Shown here piece by piece: positions 1 through 6,390 of a stretch of 16,516 bases of DNA (the first letter of the stretch is position 1; each line of letters opens with the position of its first letter). Made by a program: the position numbers and the translations under genes. The notes under the pieces are model-generated. The model worked only from the letters and a program-made list of their open reading frames with translations, ran no database searches and was not told the DNA's origin. The stretch spans positions 1 to 16,516 of the forward strand of contig CAJPOL010000032.1 in NCBI GenBank assembly GCA_905372265.1, in the 5' to 3' direction. The DNA is from an uncultured Treponema sp. (GTDB lineage: Bacteria; Spirochaetota; Spirochaetia; Treponematales; Treponemataceae).

Positions 1-371
1 AATCGCGCATAACAGGAGGGCTTGGCTGTTGCGGCCGTCCGTTTTGCTGTCATGCCGTAACGGACAAGCTCCGGCCTGTTTCGATAAAAATGGCTAAGGA
101 ACAGAATTTATCGTTAAATTCGCTCAAAATATCGGGACAGTGCGGGCGTTTACTATGCTGTCTTGCATACGAACACGACTGGTACAGCGAGGCGAAAAAA
201 AATCTCCCCGCAACGGGTACATCGCTGTATTACGACAATACCGTTTTCCGCATCAGCGAAATAAACCTTATTACCGGCATTGTGTCTCTATCGGGAGAAG
301 ACGGACGCGTATTATCAATACCGGCAAAACGGCTCTATAATCACGGGGGAAAGTGGAAAATTAAGGATTGA
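1..371 (+). CDS. PSP1/YaaT (RicT-like) domain protein, C-terminal part
   Basis: The reading frame is open from position 3, so the gene starts before the window. The visible 122 residues begin with a glycine- and cysteine-rich stretch (GGLGCCGRPFCC), followed by PVSIKMAKEQNLSLN and KISGQCGRLLCCLAYE. These are the hallmark cysteine motifs of the PSP1 C-terminal / YaaT (RicT) family. In Bacillus, RicT works with YlbF and YmcA in RNA maturation with RNase Y and carries iron-sulfur clusters on such cysteines. Four cysteines in two CC pairs plus CGR motifs are visible. The last 40 residues resemble the usual small beta-rich tail. The Met at position 90 is internal, because homology runs through it. 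The gene converges on the dtxR-type gene with a 38-base gap. The family call is fairly secure; the cellular role in this organism is inferred. Confidence 0.82.
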   Translation, partial: SRITGGLGCCGRPFCCHAVTDKLRPVSIKMAKEQNLSLNSLKISGQCGRLLCCLAYEHDWYSEAKKNLPATGTSLYYDNTVFRISEINLITGIVSLSGEDGRVLSIPAKRLYNHGGKWKIKD

Positions 372-409
372 GGCGGTCCGTTCATAACGCATCCGGTATG
401 AAGGAGGCT

Positions 410-859
410 CTACTTGATTACCCGATCGTATGAATTATGTATTTTACGGGTTTTCGAAATCTTATCGGTTTCGCAGGGAGCTTTATTCAGCGTTGTAAGG
501 TACGCATACAGCTTATCAGCAGTTTCTTGACTGATGGCGTGTTCCATTTCACAGGCTTCCTGATCGGCAATATCTTCCGAAACGCCTAACACTTCCGTTA
601 AAAACTTATACAGCGTGTTATGCCGTTCGCGGACATTTTTTGCAATGATGCAGCCTTGTTCGGTAAGATGCACCAAGCCGTACGGCTCATGTTCAACAAA
701 ACCGGAGTCTTTCAGCAGCGTAAGACGTTTGTTTACGCTTGCCCGCGAAACGCCCAACCGTTTTGCTATATCAATCGACCGCACCGATTGTAAGCCGTGT
801 GATAAATCATAAATAACTTCAAGATAATCTTCTTGCGAAGCGGAAACTCGTGCTATCAT
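410..859 (-). CDS. DtxR/MntR/TroR-family metal-dependent transcriptional repressor
   Basis: This 149-residue protein has an N-terminal winged helix-turn-helix (about residues 8-70; SIDIAKRLGVSRASVNKRL is the recognition region) and a DtxR-type dimerisation and metal-binding domain. Candidate metal ligands are visible: Asp11 and Glu14 in EDYLE, His80 in RERH, and Cys103, Glu106 and His107 in EACEMEH. The EACxxEH pattern matches the Cys-Glu-His set of DtxR/IdeR rather than the MntR version, which hints at iron sensing. This is inference. The protein ends without the SH3-like third domain of DtxR, so it has MntR/TroR length. It should repress metal-uptake or export genes when metal-loaded. The ATG at 857-859 has no Shine-Dalgarno, and a promoter-like -10 box lies only six bases upstream, so the mRNA may be leaderless. 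The ABC transporter gene behind it is on the same strand but separated by a probable terminator. Confidence 0.88.
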   Translation of the reverse strand: MIARVSASQEDYLEVIYDLSHGLQSVRSIDIAKRLGVSRASVNKRLTLLKDSGFVEHEPYGLVHLTEQGCIIAKNVRERHNTLYKFLTEVLGVSEDIADQEACEMEHAISQETADKLYAYLTTLNKAPCETDKISKTRKIHNSYDRVIK

Positions 860-865
860 ATATAT

Positions 866-894
866 ACTATAACGTTGTTTTGGATAATTTGCAA
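866..894 (-). promoter_or_regulatory. Predicted sigma-70 promoter of the dtxR-type gene
   Basis: On the minus strand TTGCAA (889-894) and TATAGT (866-871) are separated by 17 bases. The expected start of transcription falls on or within a base or two of the ATG at 859, leaving no room for a ribosome binding site. Either the message is leaderless or this is not the used promoter. Confidence 0.5.
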
Positions 895-895
895 G

Positions 896-923
896 TTAAA
901 AACGCGCTGTCCTATAGAAGCGC
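896..923 (-). terminator. Probable terminator downstream of the ABC transporter gene
   Basis: On the minus strand GCGCT (919-923) can pair with AGCGC (904-908) around a 10-base loop, followed directly by GTTTTTAA. The stem is short (5 bp) but GC-rich and the T-run is well placed. It separates the ABC gene, which ends at 988, from the dtxR-type promoter. Confidence 0.45.
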
Positions 924-987
924 TATTTTAGACGCAGCTGTAGAGCGTATTCTGATTCATCCATGATGCAGCTTTTTACATGCGCAG

Positions 988-2805
988 TCAATTCATTTGC
1001 GCATACCACAGCTCCGCATATTTTCCGTTCAGTTTAAGCAATGCGGAATGACTGCCCTCTTCTGCGATGCGGCCGTTTTCAAGCAGTAAGATATGATCCG
1101 CCGCTTTTGCCATCGACAGGCGGTGCGAAACAACAATGACCAGCTTATCGCGGCATATCTCCCGCATTATCGTCTGCAATTCGGCTTCAGCCAGAGGATC
1201 AAGCGCACTTGAAGGTTCATCAAGCGCCAGTATCGGCGCATTTTTTACCAACGCTCGCGCAATGCTCAGTTTTTGCAGCTCACCGCTTGAAAAAAGAATC
1301 CCCTCGCCGTCAAATTCTTTGGTAAGTACACTGTAAATGCCTTTCGGCAGTGCGGAAACTTTGCCGTAGAGCTTCACCTTTTGCAGCGCCTCAATAACCA
1401 GCTTTTCATCCTCCGTATCTGTAGGAGTGCGCATCAGAATATTTTCCGCAATGGTGTATGCATAGCAGCGGTAATCTTGAAACACTGCTGCCGTGCATTT
1501 GCGGTAACCGGCAGGATCATACAACCGGTAATCCTTGCCGTTGATGAGTACCGCGCCGCTTGCCGGTTCATAGAGACGCAGCAGTAATTGCACCACCGTG
1601 GATTTTCCGGCGCCGTTATGCCCTACCAGCGCAAGTATCCGGTTCCGCTCCAATGAGAATGAAACATCGCGTATACGGAACGGCGCGGTTCCATAGGAAA
1701 AACAGCATTGTACCATTTCAATCCGGCGTATATCCTCCGGCTCAAGCGGGAAAAAGCCGCCGGATGAAGGTTCCGCCACGGACGAAAGCGCCATCCCGAA
1801 CGGAGGCTCCGCTCCAGTGAAGGACATATGCGGAACACGCTGCTTAAAGTACCTGATATGGTCTATCCGTAAACTTTCTTGATACAGTTCCGGTATGATC
1901 TTAAATAATTGACGCAGCTGATTGGAGAGCGACCATGCAGCATTTGAAAGCGCCATAAAACTGCCCGCCTGCAATGCGCCGCGCATAATCTTTTTTACGA
2001 TGACCAGCCAAATAATAATATCGGTTACTTCCAACGGGAATGCCGCCGCACATGCCGAAAAAACGGTCTTTTTGCCGAAATCCCGTACACGCCGTATCTT
2101 TTGCCTGTATGTCTTTTCGTAATCGTCCAATACGAGGTGCAGCAGCGGTTCCGTTCTCATGTCTTTTGCATACTGCTTTTGATAAAACAAGCGGCTGATG
2201 TAATCCAGTTTCCGGCGGAAAAAAGTCAGCGCTTGGTCTTTTTCATACGCTAAACGGCTCCGGTAAAAATTGGCAACGAGCGACAGCATCGAACCGGTTA
2301 ACACAATACACAGTACGCCCGGACTGAGTATGGTTATGACGGAACACAGGGCGGTAATTGATAAAAAGCATTCGAGCAGCCGTATCGTTTTTTGAAAGAC
2401 GGCAAAACAGGTGTCTGCCGAAGCGCTGAACGCTTTTACGTAGGTGTCATAAAATTCGGTATCGTCATAGGCTGAAAGCGGCATGAGAGCGCATGTCCGA
2501 TAGAGTTCTTCGGTGATTTTTTTCCGCACGGTTTCTTCTTGAGGGATTGCATACCATTCGGTAAACGTGTATTTCAGCGCAGCGGTTACGAGGACGTAAA
2601 GCCCGTACCCGATTCCGGCGGTTAATACGCGGCTAAAACCGCTTCCGGCGACGGCCGCATTCACCATGTACTGCACAATCAATACGTTGAGCAACCGTGC
2701 AGGGATGCGTTCAAATGCGAAAAGGATATGCAAAGCGATGTAGAGTTTGCTTTCAGTCCATATCGGACGGATAGCAGAGAGGACATTGCCGATTATTTTT
2801 AACAT
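988..2805 (-). CDS. ABC exporter, fused transmembrane and ATPase domains
   Basis: This 605-residue half-transporter has an N-terminal permease (about residues 20-300, several hydrophobic segments such as 60-80, 145-185 and 258-275) and a C-terminal nucleotide-binding domain. Walker A is GHNGAGKST (395-403), the Q-loop is VFQDY (441-445), the signature is FSSGELQ (505-511), Walker B is ILALDE (525-530), the D-loop is SALD, and the switch histidine is in VVSHR (His561). It should work as a homodimer, or with an unseen partner, to export a substrate that cannot be told from sequence. The signature is unusual: SSGE where SGGQ is normal. A Pro/Ser/Gly-rich insertion (about 331-357) joins the two domains. 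The ATG at 2805 lacks a clear ribosome binding site. A small inverted repeat, AAGTTT with AAACTT, lies just before it. Confidence 0.88.
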   Translation of the reverse strand: MLKIIGNVLSAIRPIWTESKLYIALHILFAFERIPARLLNVLIVQYMVNAAVAGSGFSRVLTAGIGYGLYVLVTAALKYTFTEWYAIPQEETVRKKITEELYRTCALMPLSAYDDTEFYDTYVKAFSASADTCFAVFQKTIRLLECFLSITALCSVITILSPGVLCIVLTGSMLSLVANFYRSRLAYEKDQALTFFRRKLDYISRLFYQKQYAKDMRTEPLLHLVLDDYEKTYRQKIRRVRDFGKKTVFSACAAAFPLEVTDIIIWLVIVKKIMRGALQAGSFMALSNAAWSLSNQLRQLFKIIPELYQESLRIDHIRYFKQRVPHMSFTGAEPPFGMALSSVAEPSSGGFFPLEPEDIRRIEMVQCCFSYGTAPFRIRDVSFSLERNRILALVGHNGAGKSTVVQLLLRLYEPASGAVLINGKDYRLYDPAGYRKCTAAVFQDYRCYAYTIAENILMRTPTDTEDEKLVIEALQKVKLYGKVSALPKGIYSVLTKEFDGEGILFSSGELQKLSIARALVKNAPILALDEPSSALDPLAEAELQTIMREICRDKLVIVVSHRLSMAKAADHILLLENGRIAEEGSHSALLKLNGKYAELWYAQMN

Positions 2806-2835
2806 AAAAAGTTTTAAGAAACTTCTGAAAACAAA

Positions 2836-2847
2836 ACTTAATTAAGT
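2836..2847. promoter_or_regulatory. 12-bp palindrome upstream of the ABC transporter gene
   Basis: ACTTAATTAAGT is a perfect palindrome 31 bases before the ABC gene start, in an AT-rich stretch between the permease-side terminator and the ABC start codon. It could be an operator for a dimeric regulator. It could equally be chance in AT-rich DNA. Confidence 0.25.
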
Positions 2848-2876
2848 GTTACTCGTTTTTTAACAAAAATGCGAAC

Positions 2877-2907
2877 CAGCTGATGTACAAAAGATGTACA
2901 TCAGCTG
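2877..2907 (-). terminator. Strong hairpin downstream of the TauE/SafE permease gene
   Basis: CAGCTGATGTACA (2877-2889) and TGTACATCAGCTG (2895-2907) form a perfect 13-bp stem with a 5-base loop. On the minus strand a T-rich stretch (ATTTTTGTT) follows about seven bases later. It is the probable end of the proline reductase/permease transcript and separates it from the ABC gene. The offset T-run makes it a less than ideal intrinsic terminator. A smaller stem (AAACCT/AGGTTT) sits closer to the permease stop codon. Confidence 0.65.
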
Positions 2908-2943
2908 ATAAAGCTCTATATTAAACCTAAAACGAGGTTTTTC

Positions 2944-3828
2944 TTATTCATTTCCGGCTGCTTCGGGCTGATCCTTTTTAAAGCCTGCAATTAAAAGCGT
3001 GGCTGCAGTATAAATAACAACGCAGATAACGAGCCACTTCAATATATTGAGCGGTAATGATTTGACGATATAGAAAGCGATGAAAACACCTATCAATCCG
3101 CAAATTGCGATTGCGATGGACGCTTTCTTTGCATACGTGCCTTCTTTAATAAACTTTACCGAACCGACCGGCATCAGGTATGCGCAGGAGCCCATCATGA
3201 TCGGAAAAGCGATGGAAGGATTCATGCCCATAAGAGATACAAGAGCCATACACGGAGCATATAGACCAATACCGAAAGACATCAACCCGCCAAGCACAAA
3301 GTTAATAGCAACCGCAACAATCAGCTTTACACCGGTCAAACCGATAGCATCGCCGCCGATCGGCATCCATCCCATAATACCGGCTACAAGGAAAGCGTCG
3401 GTAGCAATGAGGGCGAATCCCATAGCGATTTGTACTTTTTTAGTATCAAGTTTCGATACCAAAGCAGCGCCGACCCATGCTCCGACAGCCGCCGCAACCA
3501 GCATGGAAATCAGTGTAATCGGTTCAACTTTAACCGCGCTCATAAAGAGAACCGCTTCCGCTACAACCGGCCATGTACAGGATACATTTAAGGTACCGGG
3601 AATAACGCGGTCTTTAATTTGCTTAAAACCGCGTAAAAGAGCGGTAGCGGGAGCAAAACTTCCAATACCCAACGTATCAAAAAAGTTAATACCAAACCCG
3701 ATTGCGCCTGAAATAAAGATATTTGTCTCTTTTTCAAATTCATTTTTATGAGCAAGCACATCGCGTATAAACGCAACTGAGAATATGAGCGTAAGAAGAC
3801 CCAACACGCCCAAAACACCATATAACAT
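2944..3828 (-). CDS. TauE/SafE-family membrane permease linked to the proline reductase cluster
   Basis: This 294-residue, very hydrophobic protein has about eight predicted membrane segments. The first is residues 1-21, then glycine-rich segments around 36-66, 85-125, 130-155 and 165-205, and two or three more near the C-terminus. The GIGFGINFFDTLGIGSFAP-like early segment and the repeated two-half layout match the TauE/SafE (DUF81) family, whose members move small organic or sulfur-containing anions. A good GGAGG lies six bases ahead of the ATG. It follows prdF on the same strand with a 95-base gap containing competing inverted repeats. The position suggests transport of proline, hydroxyproline or the product 5-aminovalerate, but no residue shows the substrate. 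The short charged tail ends in QPEAAGNE. Confidence 0.85.
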   Translation of the reverse strand: MLYGVLGVLGLLTLIFSVAFIRDVLAHKNEFEKETNIFISGAIGFGINFFDTLGIGSFAPATALLRGFKQIKDRVIPGTLNVSCTWPVVAEAVLFMSAVKVEPITLISMLVAAAVGAWVGAALVSKLDTKKVQIAMGFALIATDAFLVAGIMGWMPIGGDAIGLTGVKLIVAVAINFVLGGLMSFGIGLYAPCMALVSLMGMNPSIAFPIMMGSCAYLMPVGSVKFIKEGTYAKKASIAIAICGLIGVFIAFYIVKSLPLNILKWLVICVVIYTAATLLIAGFKKDQPEAAGNE

Positions 3829-3841
3829 ACTATACCTCCAA

Positions 3842-3917
3842 CTTACCGTTGTACTTTAAATGACATTCAGCGGTAAGAGCTGCCGCCTCAAATCGGAACT
3901 GCATACTCGTTACCGCT
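3842..3917 (-). promoter_or_regulatory. Competing inverted repeats in the permease leader (possible RNA switch)
   Basis: Read on the minus strand, segment 1 is AGCGGTAA (3910-3917), segment 2 is CTTACCGCT (3869-3877) and segment 3 is CGGTAAG (3842-3848). Segment 2 can pair with segment 1 (8 bp) or with segment 3 (7 bp), not with both. Segment 3 ends two bases before the permease Shine-Dalgarno GGAGG. The layout could switch translation or processing, but there is no known riboswitch core that I recognise. Confidence 0.35.
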
Positions 3918-3923
3918 ATTCTT

Positions 3924-4928
3924 TTACAATCTAAATCCGTGTTTTACCGGATCGTCTTCGTCGATGACGTACTGACAGAAACCGGTGATATAGGCGCTGC
4001 CGGTAATCTGCGGAATAACAGCATCATAGTCTCCAACCTTTGTTGTGCCGACGATTTCGCCGGTAAACAGAGTCGAAGCAATACTTTCATAGACGAATTT
4101 TTCACCTTGCTTTAATTTTCCTTTTGCATGGAGAGTAGCAAGTTTTGCCGAAGTGCCTGTTCCGCAAGGAGAGCGGTCAACCTGTCCTTGTCCGAAAACA
4201 ACGACGTTGCGGAGATTGGCTTTGGGATTATCCGTTTCATCAAAGAATTCTACCAAGTCAACGGTCTTGATGTGCTCAAGTACCGGATGTTGTATTTTGA
4301 TTTCTTTATTGATGATGTCGCGGATTTGGATACCGAGTACTTTCAGCTTATCCGCATTTTCCGGAAGCAGTTTAATGTTCAGCTGCTTTGCAGGAACAAT
4401 CGCGAAGAAGCTGCCGCCGAAAGAAATATCGAAGGTAATTTTACCATATCCGGGCAAATCAATCTGCTGATCCGCTTTGTACAAGAAAGCGGGAACGTTT
4501 ACGATGGAAACACTCTGAACTTTCTCATTCTTAACCTCTACCTTTGCACGGATAAGACCGGCAGGCGCTTCCATATTAACTTCGGTAACAGGCTCTTTCA
4601 TAGGAACAATACCGGTTTCAACCGCAATGGTTGCAGCGCCGATAGAACCGTGTCCGCACATATTCAAATAGCCGCCGCCGTCCATAAAAATGATACCGAA
4701 ATCGGCTTCGGGATTGCATGCAGTCGTTACAATCGATCCGAACATATCGTTATGTCCGCGCGGCTCCAGCATGATTGCGGTGCGGAGATAGTCGAGATGA
4801 TCTTCAAGATACTTTTTCTTTTCGGGCATAGTTTTGCCCGGGATCTGAGGCACACCGCCGACTACAACACGTGTAGGCTCTCCCATCGTATGGGAATCCA
4901 CTGCATGAATACTTCGTGAAAATTTCAT
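3924..4928 (-). CDS. prdF: Proline racemase
   Basis: This cytoplasmic enzyme interconverts L- and D-proline, supplying D-proline to the reductase. It has 334 residues, the usual length. Both catalytic cysteines are present in classic contexts: Cys91 in NMCGHGSIG and Cys255 in DRSPCGTGTSA, matching the two-base, cofactor-free mechanism. The N-terminus (DSHTMGEPTRVVVGG) and LEPRGHNDMFGS are also family-typical. Overall it strongly resembles the clostridial PrdF I remember, rather than a hydroxyproline epimerase, though that activity cannot be excluded by eye. The ATG has AAGGAG about 11 bases upstream, a rather long spacing. A hairpin (4963-4990) lies in the 141-base gap after prdE. The TauE/SafE permease follows downstream. 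Confidence 0.95.
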   Translation of the reverse strand: MKFSRSIHAVDSHTMGEPTRVVVGGVPQIPGKTMPEKKKYLEDHLDYLRTAIMLEPRGHNDMFGSIVTTACNPEADFGIIFMDGGGYLNMCGHGSIGAATIAVETGIVPMKEPVTEVNMEAPAGLIRAKVEVKNEKVQSVSIVNVPAFLYKADQQIDLPGYGKITFDISFGGSFFAIVPAKQLNIKLLPENADKLKVLGIQIRDIINKEIKIQHPVLEHIKTVDLVEFFDETDNPKANLRNVVVFGQGQVDRSPCGTGTSAKLATLHAKGKLKQGEKFVYESIASTLFTGEIVGTTKVGDYDAVIPQITGSAYITGFCQYVIDEDDPVKHGFRL

Positions 4929-4962
4929 AACCGTCTGAGCTCCTTTTTATTTGGTATGAGAA

Positions 4963-4990
4963 ACGGATTAAACGTCCTTTACGTTTCCGT
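4963..4990 (-). promoter_or_regulatory. Hairpin in the prdE-prdF gap
   Basis: On the minus strand ACGGA-AACGT pairs with ACGTT-(TAA)-TCCGT around a 5-base loop, giving 10 bp with a 3-base bulge. It lies about 20 bases before the prdF Shine-Dalgarno. There is no T-run after it on the minus strand, so it is more likely a processing or stability element than a terminator. The rest of the 141-base gap holds nothing I recognise. Confidence 0.35.
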
Positions 4991-5060
4991 TTTCACAAGG
5001 AAAGATGTGAATGACGAATCGCATCGTTACTGCCCCGTCATATCCGATAACGTATCTATA

Positions 5061-5081
5061 AATAAAGGGCTATCCTTTATT
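5061..5081 (-). promoter_or_regulatory. Hairpin spanning the prdE stop codon
   Basis: AATAAAGG (5061-5068) and CCTTTATT (5074-5081) form a perfect 8-bp inverted repeat with a 5-base loop that contains part of the prdE TAG stop. It is AT-rich and followed on the minus strand by TATAGAT, so it is weak as a terminator. It may protect the 3' end of a processed prdDE message. Confidence 0.3.
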
Positions 5082-5534
5082 CATTTTCAACTTTAAAAAC
5101 GCCAAAGCTTTTTTGCAATCAAGCGGCGTAACGGTATTTTCGCCGACGACCTCTGTTTCGATACCTTGCGCCGATTTATTCATATCCACAATGGTATCCA
5201 TATAGCGGTTGGTAACGACAAACTTTGCCTGAGTTCCGACAAAGGTGATTCCGACCAACGGGATTCCCCGTTTACCGATTTCTTCTATAGTATTGGCAAA
5301 ATCGACATGTGAATTACCCCAGCCATCGCATGATAAGATAACGCCATCGGCGCGCATACCCTCCGCCCATTGAGCCGCCCGTTTACCAACCAAATGTTTT
5401 TCTTTATTATCCTGCGGCGTACCGACCAACATAACGCCAAGCACATCTATATCGGCGTCATTATCAAGCACATCCAAAAGCGGATCGCGGAAATGATGTA
5501 AGCTCGTTTCTTTTGTAGACGGTCCTATTCCCAT
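5070..5534 (-). CDS. prdE: Proline reductase cluster protein PrdE (paralogue of the PrdA C-terminal part)
   Basis: This 154-residue protein aligns by eye with PrdA from its processing site onward. GIGPSTKETSLHHFRDPL in PrdE matches CIGPASKETSRHYFREPL in PrdA, and further matches are NSHVDFA/NNHIDFA, RGIPLVGITF/RGIPVVGMSF and NKSAQGIE/NKSKQGIE. The reactive cysteine that gives PrdA its pyruvoyl group is missing: the protein simply starts Met-Gly-Ile. PrdE therefore should not carry pyruvoyl. Its role is unproven; a structural or accessory partner with PrdD is plausible. GGGAGG lies eight bases before the ATG, and prdD ends 12 bases upstream, so the pair is probably co-translated. Confidence 0.9.
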   Translation of the reverse strand: MGIGPSTKETSLHHFRDPLLDVLDNDADIDVLGVMLVGTPQDNKEKHLVGKRAAQWAEGMRADGVILSCDGWGNSHVDFANTIEEIGKRGIPLVGITFVGTQAKFVVTNRYMDTIVDMNKSAQGIETEVVGENTVTPLDCKKALAFLKLKMNKG

Positions 5535-5546
5535 TTTTCTGCCTCC

Positions 5547-6293
5547 CTATACCATAGCGCGTAAAGCGCCGTCACGATATTCATTCGGAGATAATAAAAC
5601 CGGCATATTAGCCATGTCGATAATCGAAATACCGTCCGTTCCCGACGGTTCGGAGGTAAACAGCATATTATCATACATAGCGCCTTGCCCTGCAATTTGT
5701 TTGATAATGACGACTTTTTTCGCGTCCGCCCGTACCCGATCAAAGTATTCATGTACTTCATCGGCATCGCGCAGATCCGCTTCTTTTAATACGGTTCTGA
5801 TAGATTGAATTAATACATCCGCTGCCTGAAATGCAGCCATCGGTAAGGTACGGTCAAAAGGCAGTCCGCCTTTTAGAAGCACATCCATGTGGATAAGCAA
5901 ATCGGTATCGTTCGGCGTACCCGGCCTATTTTTAAAAAGCTGCTCCTGCAAAATTCCGTCTGATGAGCCGAATTCATGCATTTGCTGTCCGGTTTCATCA
6001 GCGCCGGTCAACATCAAATACACACCGGTAAGCGTATGCGTAATGCCTTCGCCGAGAGCGCCGAGCGCCTTTACCGAAATCGGTATAATATCCATGATAG
6101 TGTTGATGGAACGATTCCAGTCATTAGGTTTAATGACCGTTACGGTAACTTTTTTAACAATATCGTTTTCATAAGATAATTGATCGTTAAGCACAAGCGT
6201 ATGCTTATTAATCTGTGTTTTTTTACCGAATTGCACATCGGTGATATGGAACGAACGAATGACCAATCGCCGTAAATCTTTGACCGCTTCCAT
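5547..6293 (-). CDS. prdD: Proline reductase cluster protein PrdD (paralogue of the PrdA N-terminal part)
   Basis: This 248-residue protein resembles PrdA residues about 167-412: VRSFHITDVQFGKKTQI versus VRKHFKITEVKRGPETKI, then EFGSSDG, RPGTPNDTDLLI, IAGQGAMYDNMLF and NMPVLLSPNEYRDGALRA. It lacks PrdA's N-terminal section and Ala/Gly linker. I chose the ATG at 6293 because AAGGAG sits eight bases before it. An in-frame GTG at 6302 would overlap that ribosome binding site. The stop (TAG) falls just where PrdA would continue into its reactive cysteine, with PrdE encoding the remainder. The function is not established. A complex with PrdE mimicking the processed PrdA subunits is inference. A strong hairpin separates it from prdB. 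Confidence 0.9.
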   Translation of the reverse strand: MEAVKDLRRLVIRSFHITDVQFGKKTQINKHTLVLNDQLSYENDIVKKVTVTVIKPNDWNRSINTIMDIIPISVKALGALGEGITHTLTGVYLMLTGADETGQQMHEFGSSDGILQEQLFKNRPGTPNDTDLLIHMDVLLKGGLPFDRTLPMAAFQAADVLIQSIRTVLKEADLRDADEVHEYFDRVRADAKKVVIIKQIAGQGAMYDNMLFTSEPSGTDGISIIDMANMPVLLSPNEYRDGALRAMV

Positions 6294-6343
6294 CGGCAGC
6301 ACTCCTTATACGCTATTGACGAATGCAACTGTAAGAATAAAAC

Positions 6344-6377
6344 ATCCGGCAGCAAAACAGCTATTCTGCTGCCGGAT
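6344..6377 (-). terminator. Strong hairpin between prdB and prdD (possible attenuator)
   Basis: ATCCGGCAGCA (6344-6354) and TGCTGCCGGAT (6367-6377) form an 11-bp perfect GC-rich stem with a 12-base loop, beginning 14 bases after the prdB stop. On the minus strand it is followed by GTTTTATTCTTAC, an imperfect T-run. It could terminate part of the transcripts or protect the upstream message, so that prdA and prdB are made in excess over prdD and prdE. Confidence 0.6.
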
Positions 6378-6390
6378 ATAACATTAATGC

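Noticed and set aside
381..402. TTCATA/TATGAA inverted repeat between the convergent PSP1 and dtxR-type genes as a terminator
   Set aside because: Only 6 AT-rich base pairs and no T-run on either strand.
3080..3751. 223-codon plus-strand frame
   Set aside because: Antisense shadow of the TauE/SafE permease, which has clear membrane-protein character on the minus strand.
4128..4919. 263-codon plus-strand frame
   Set aside because: Antisense shadow of prdF, whose catalytic motifs fix the coding strand.
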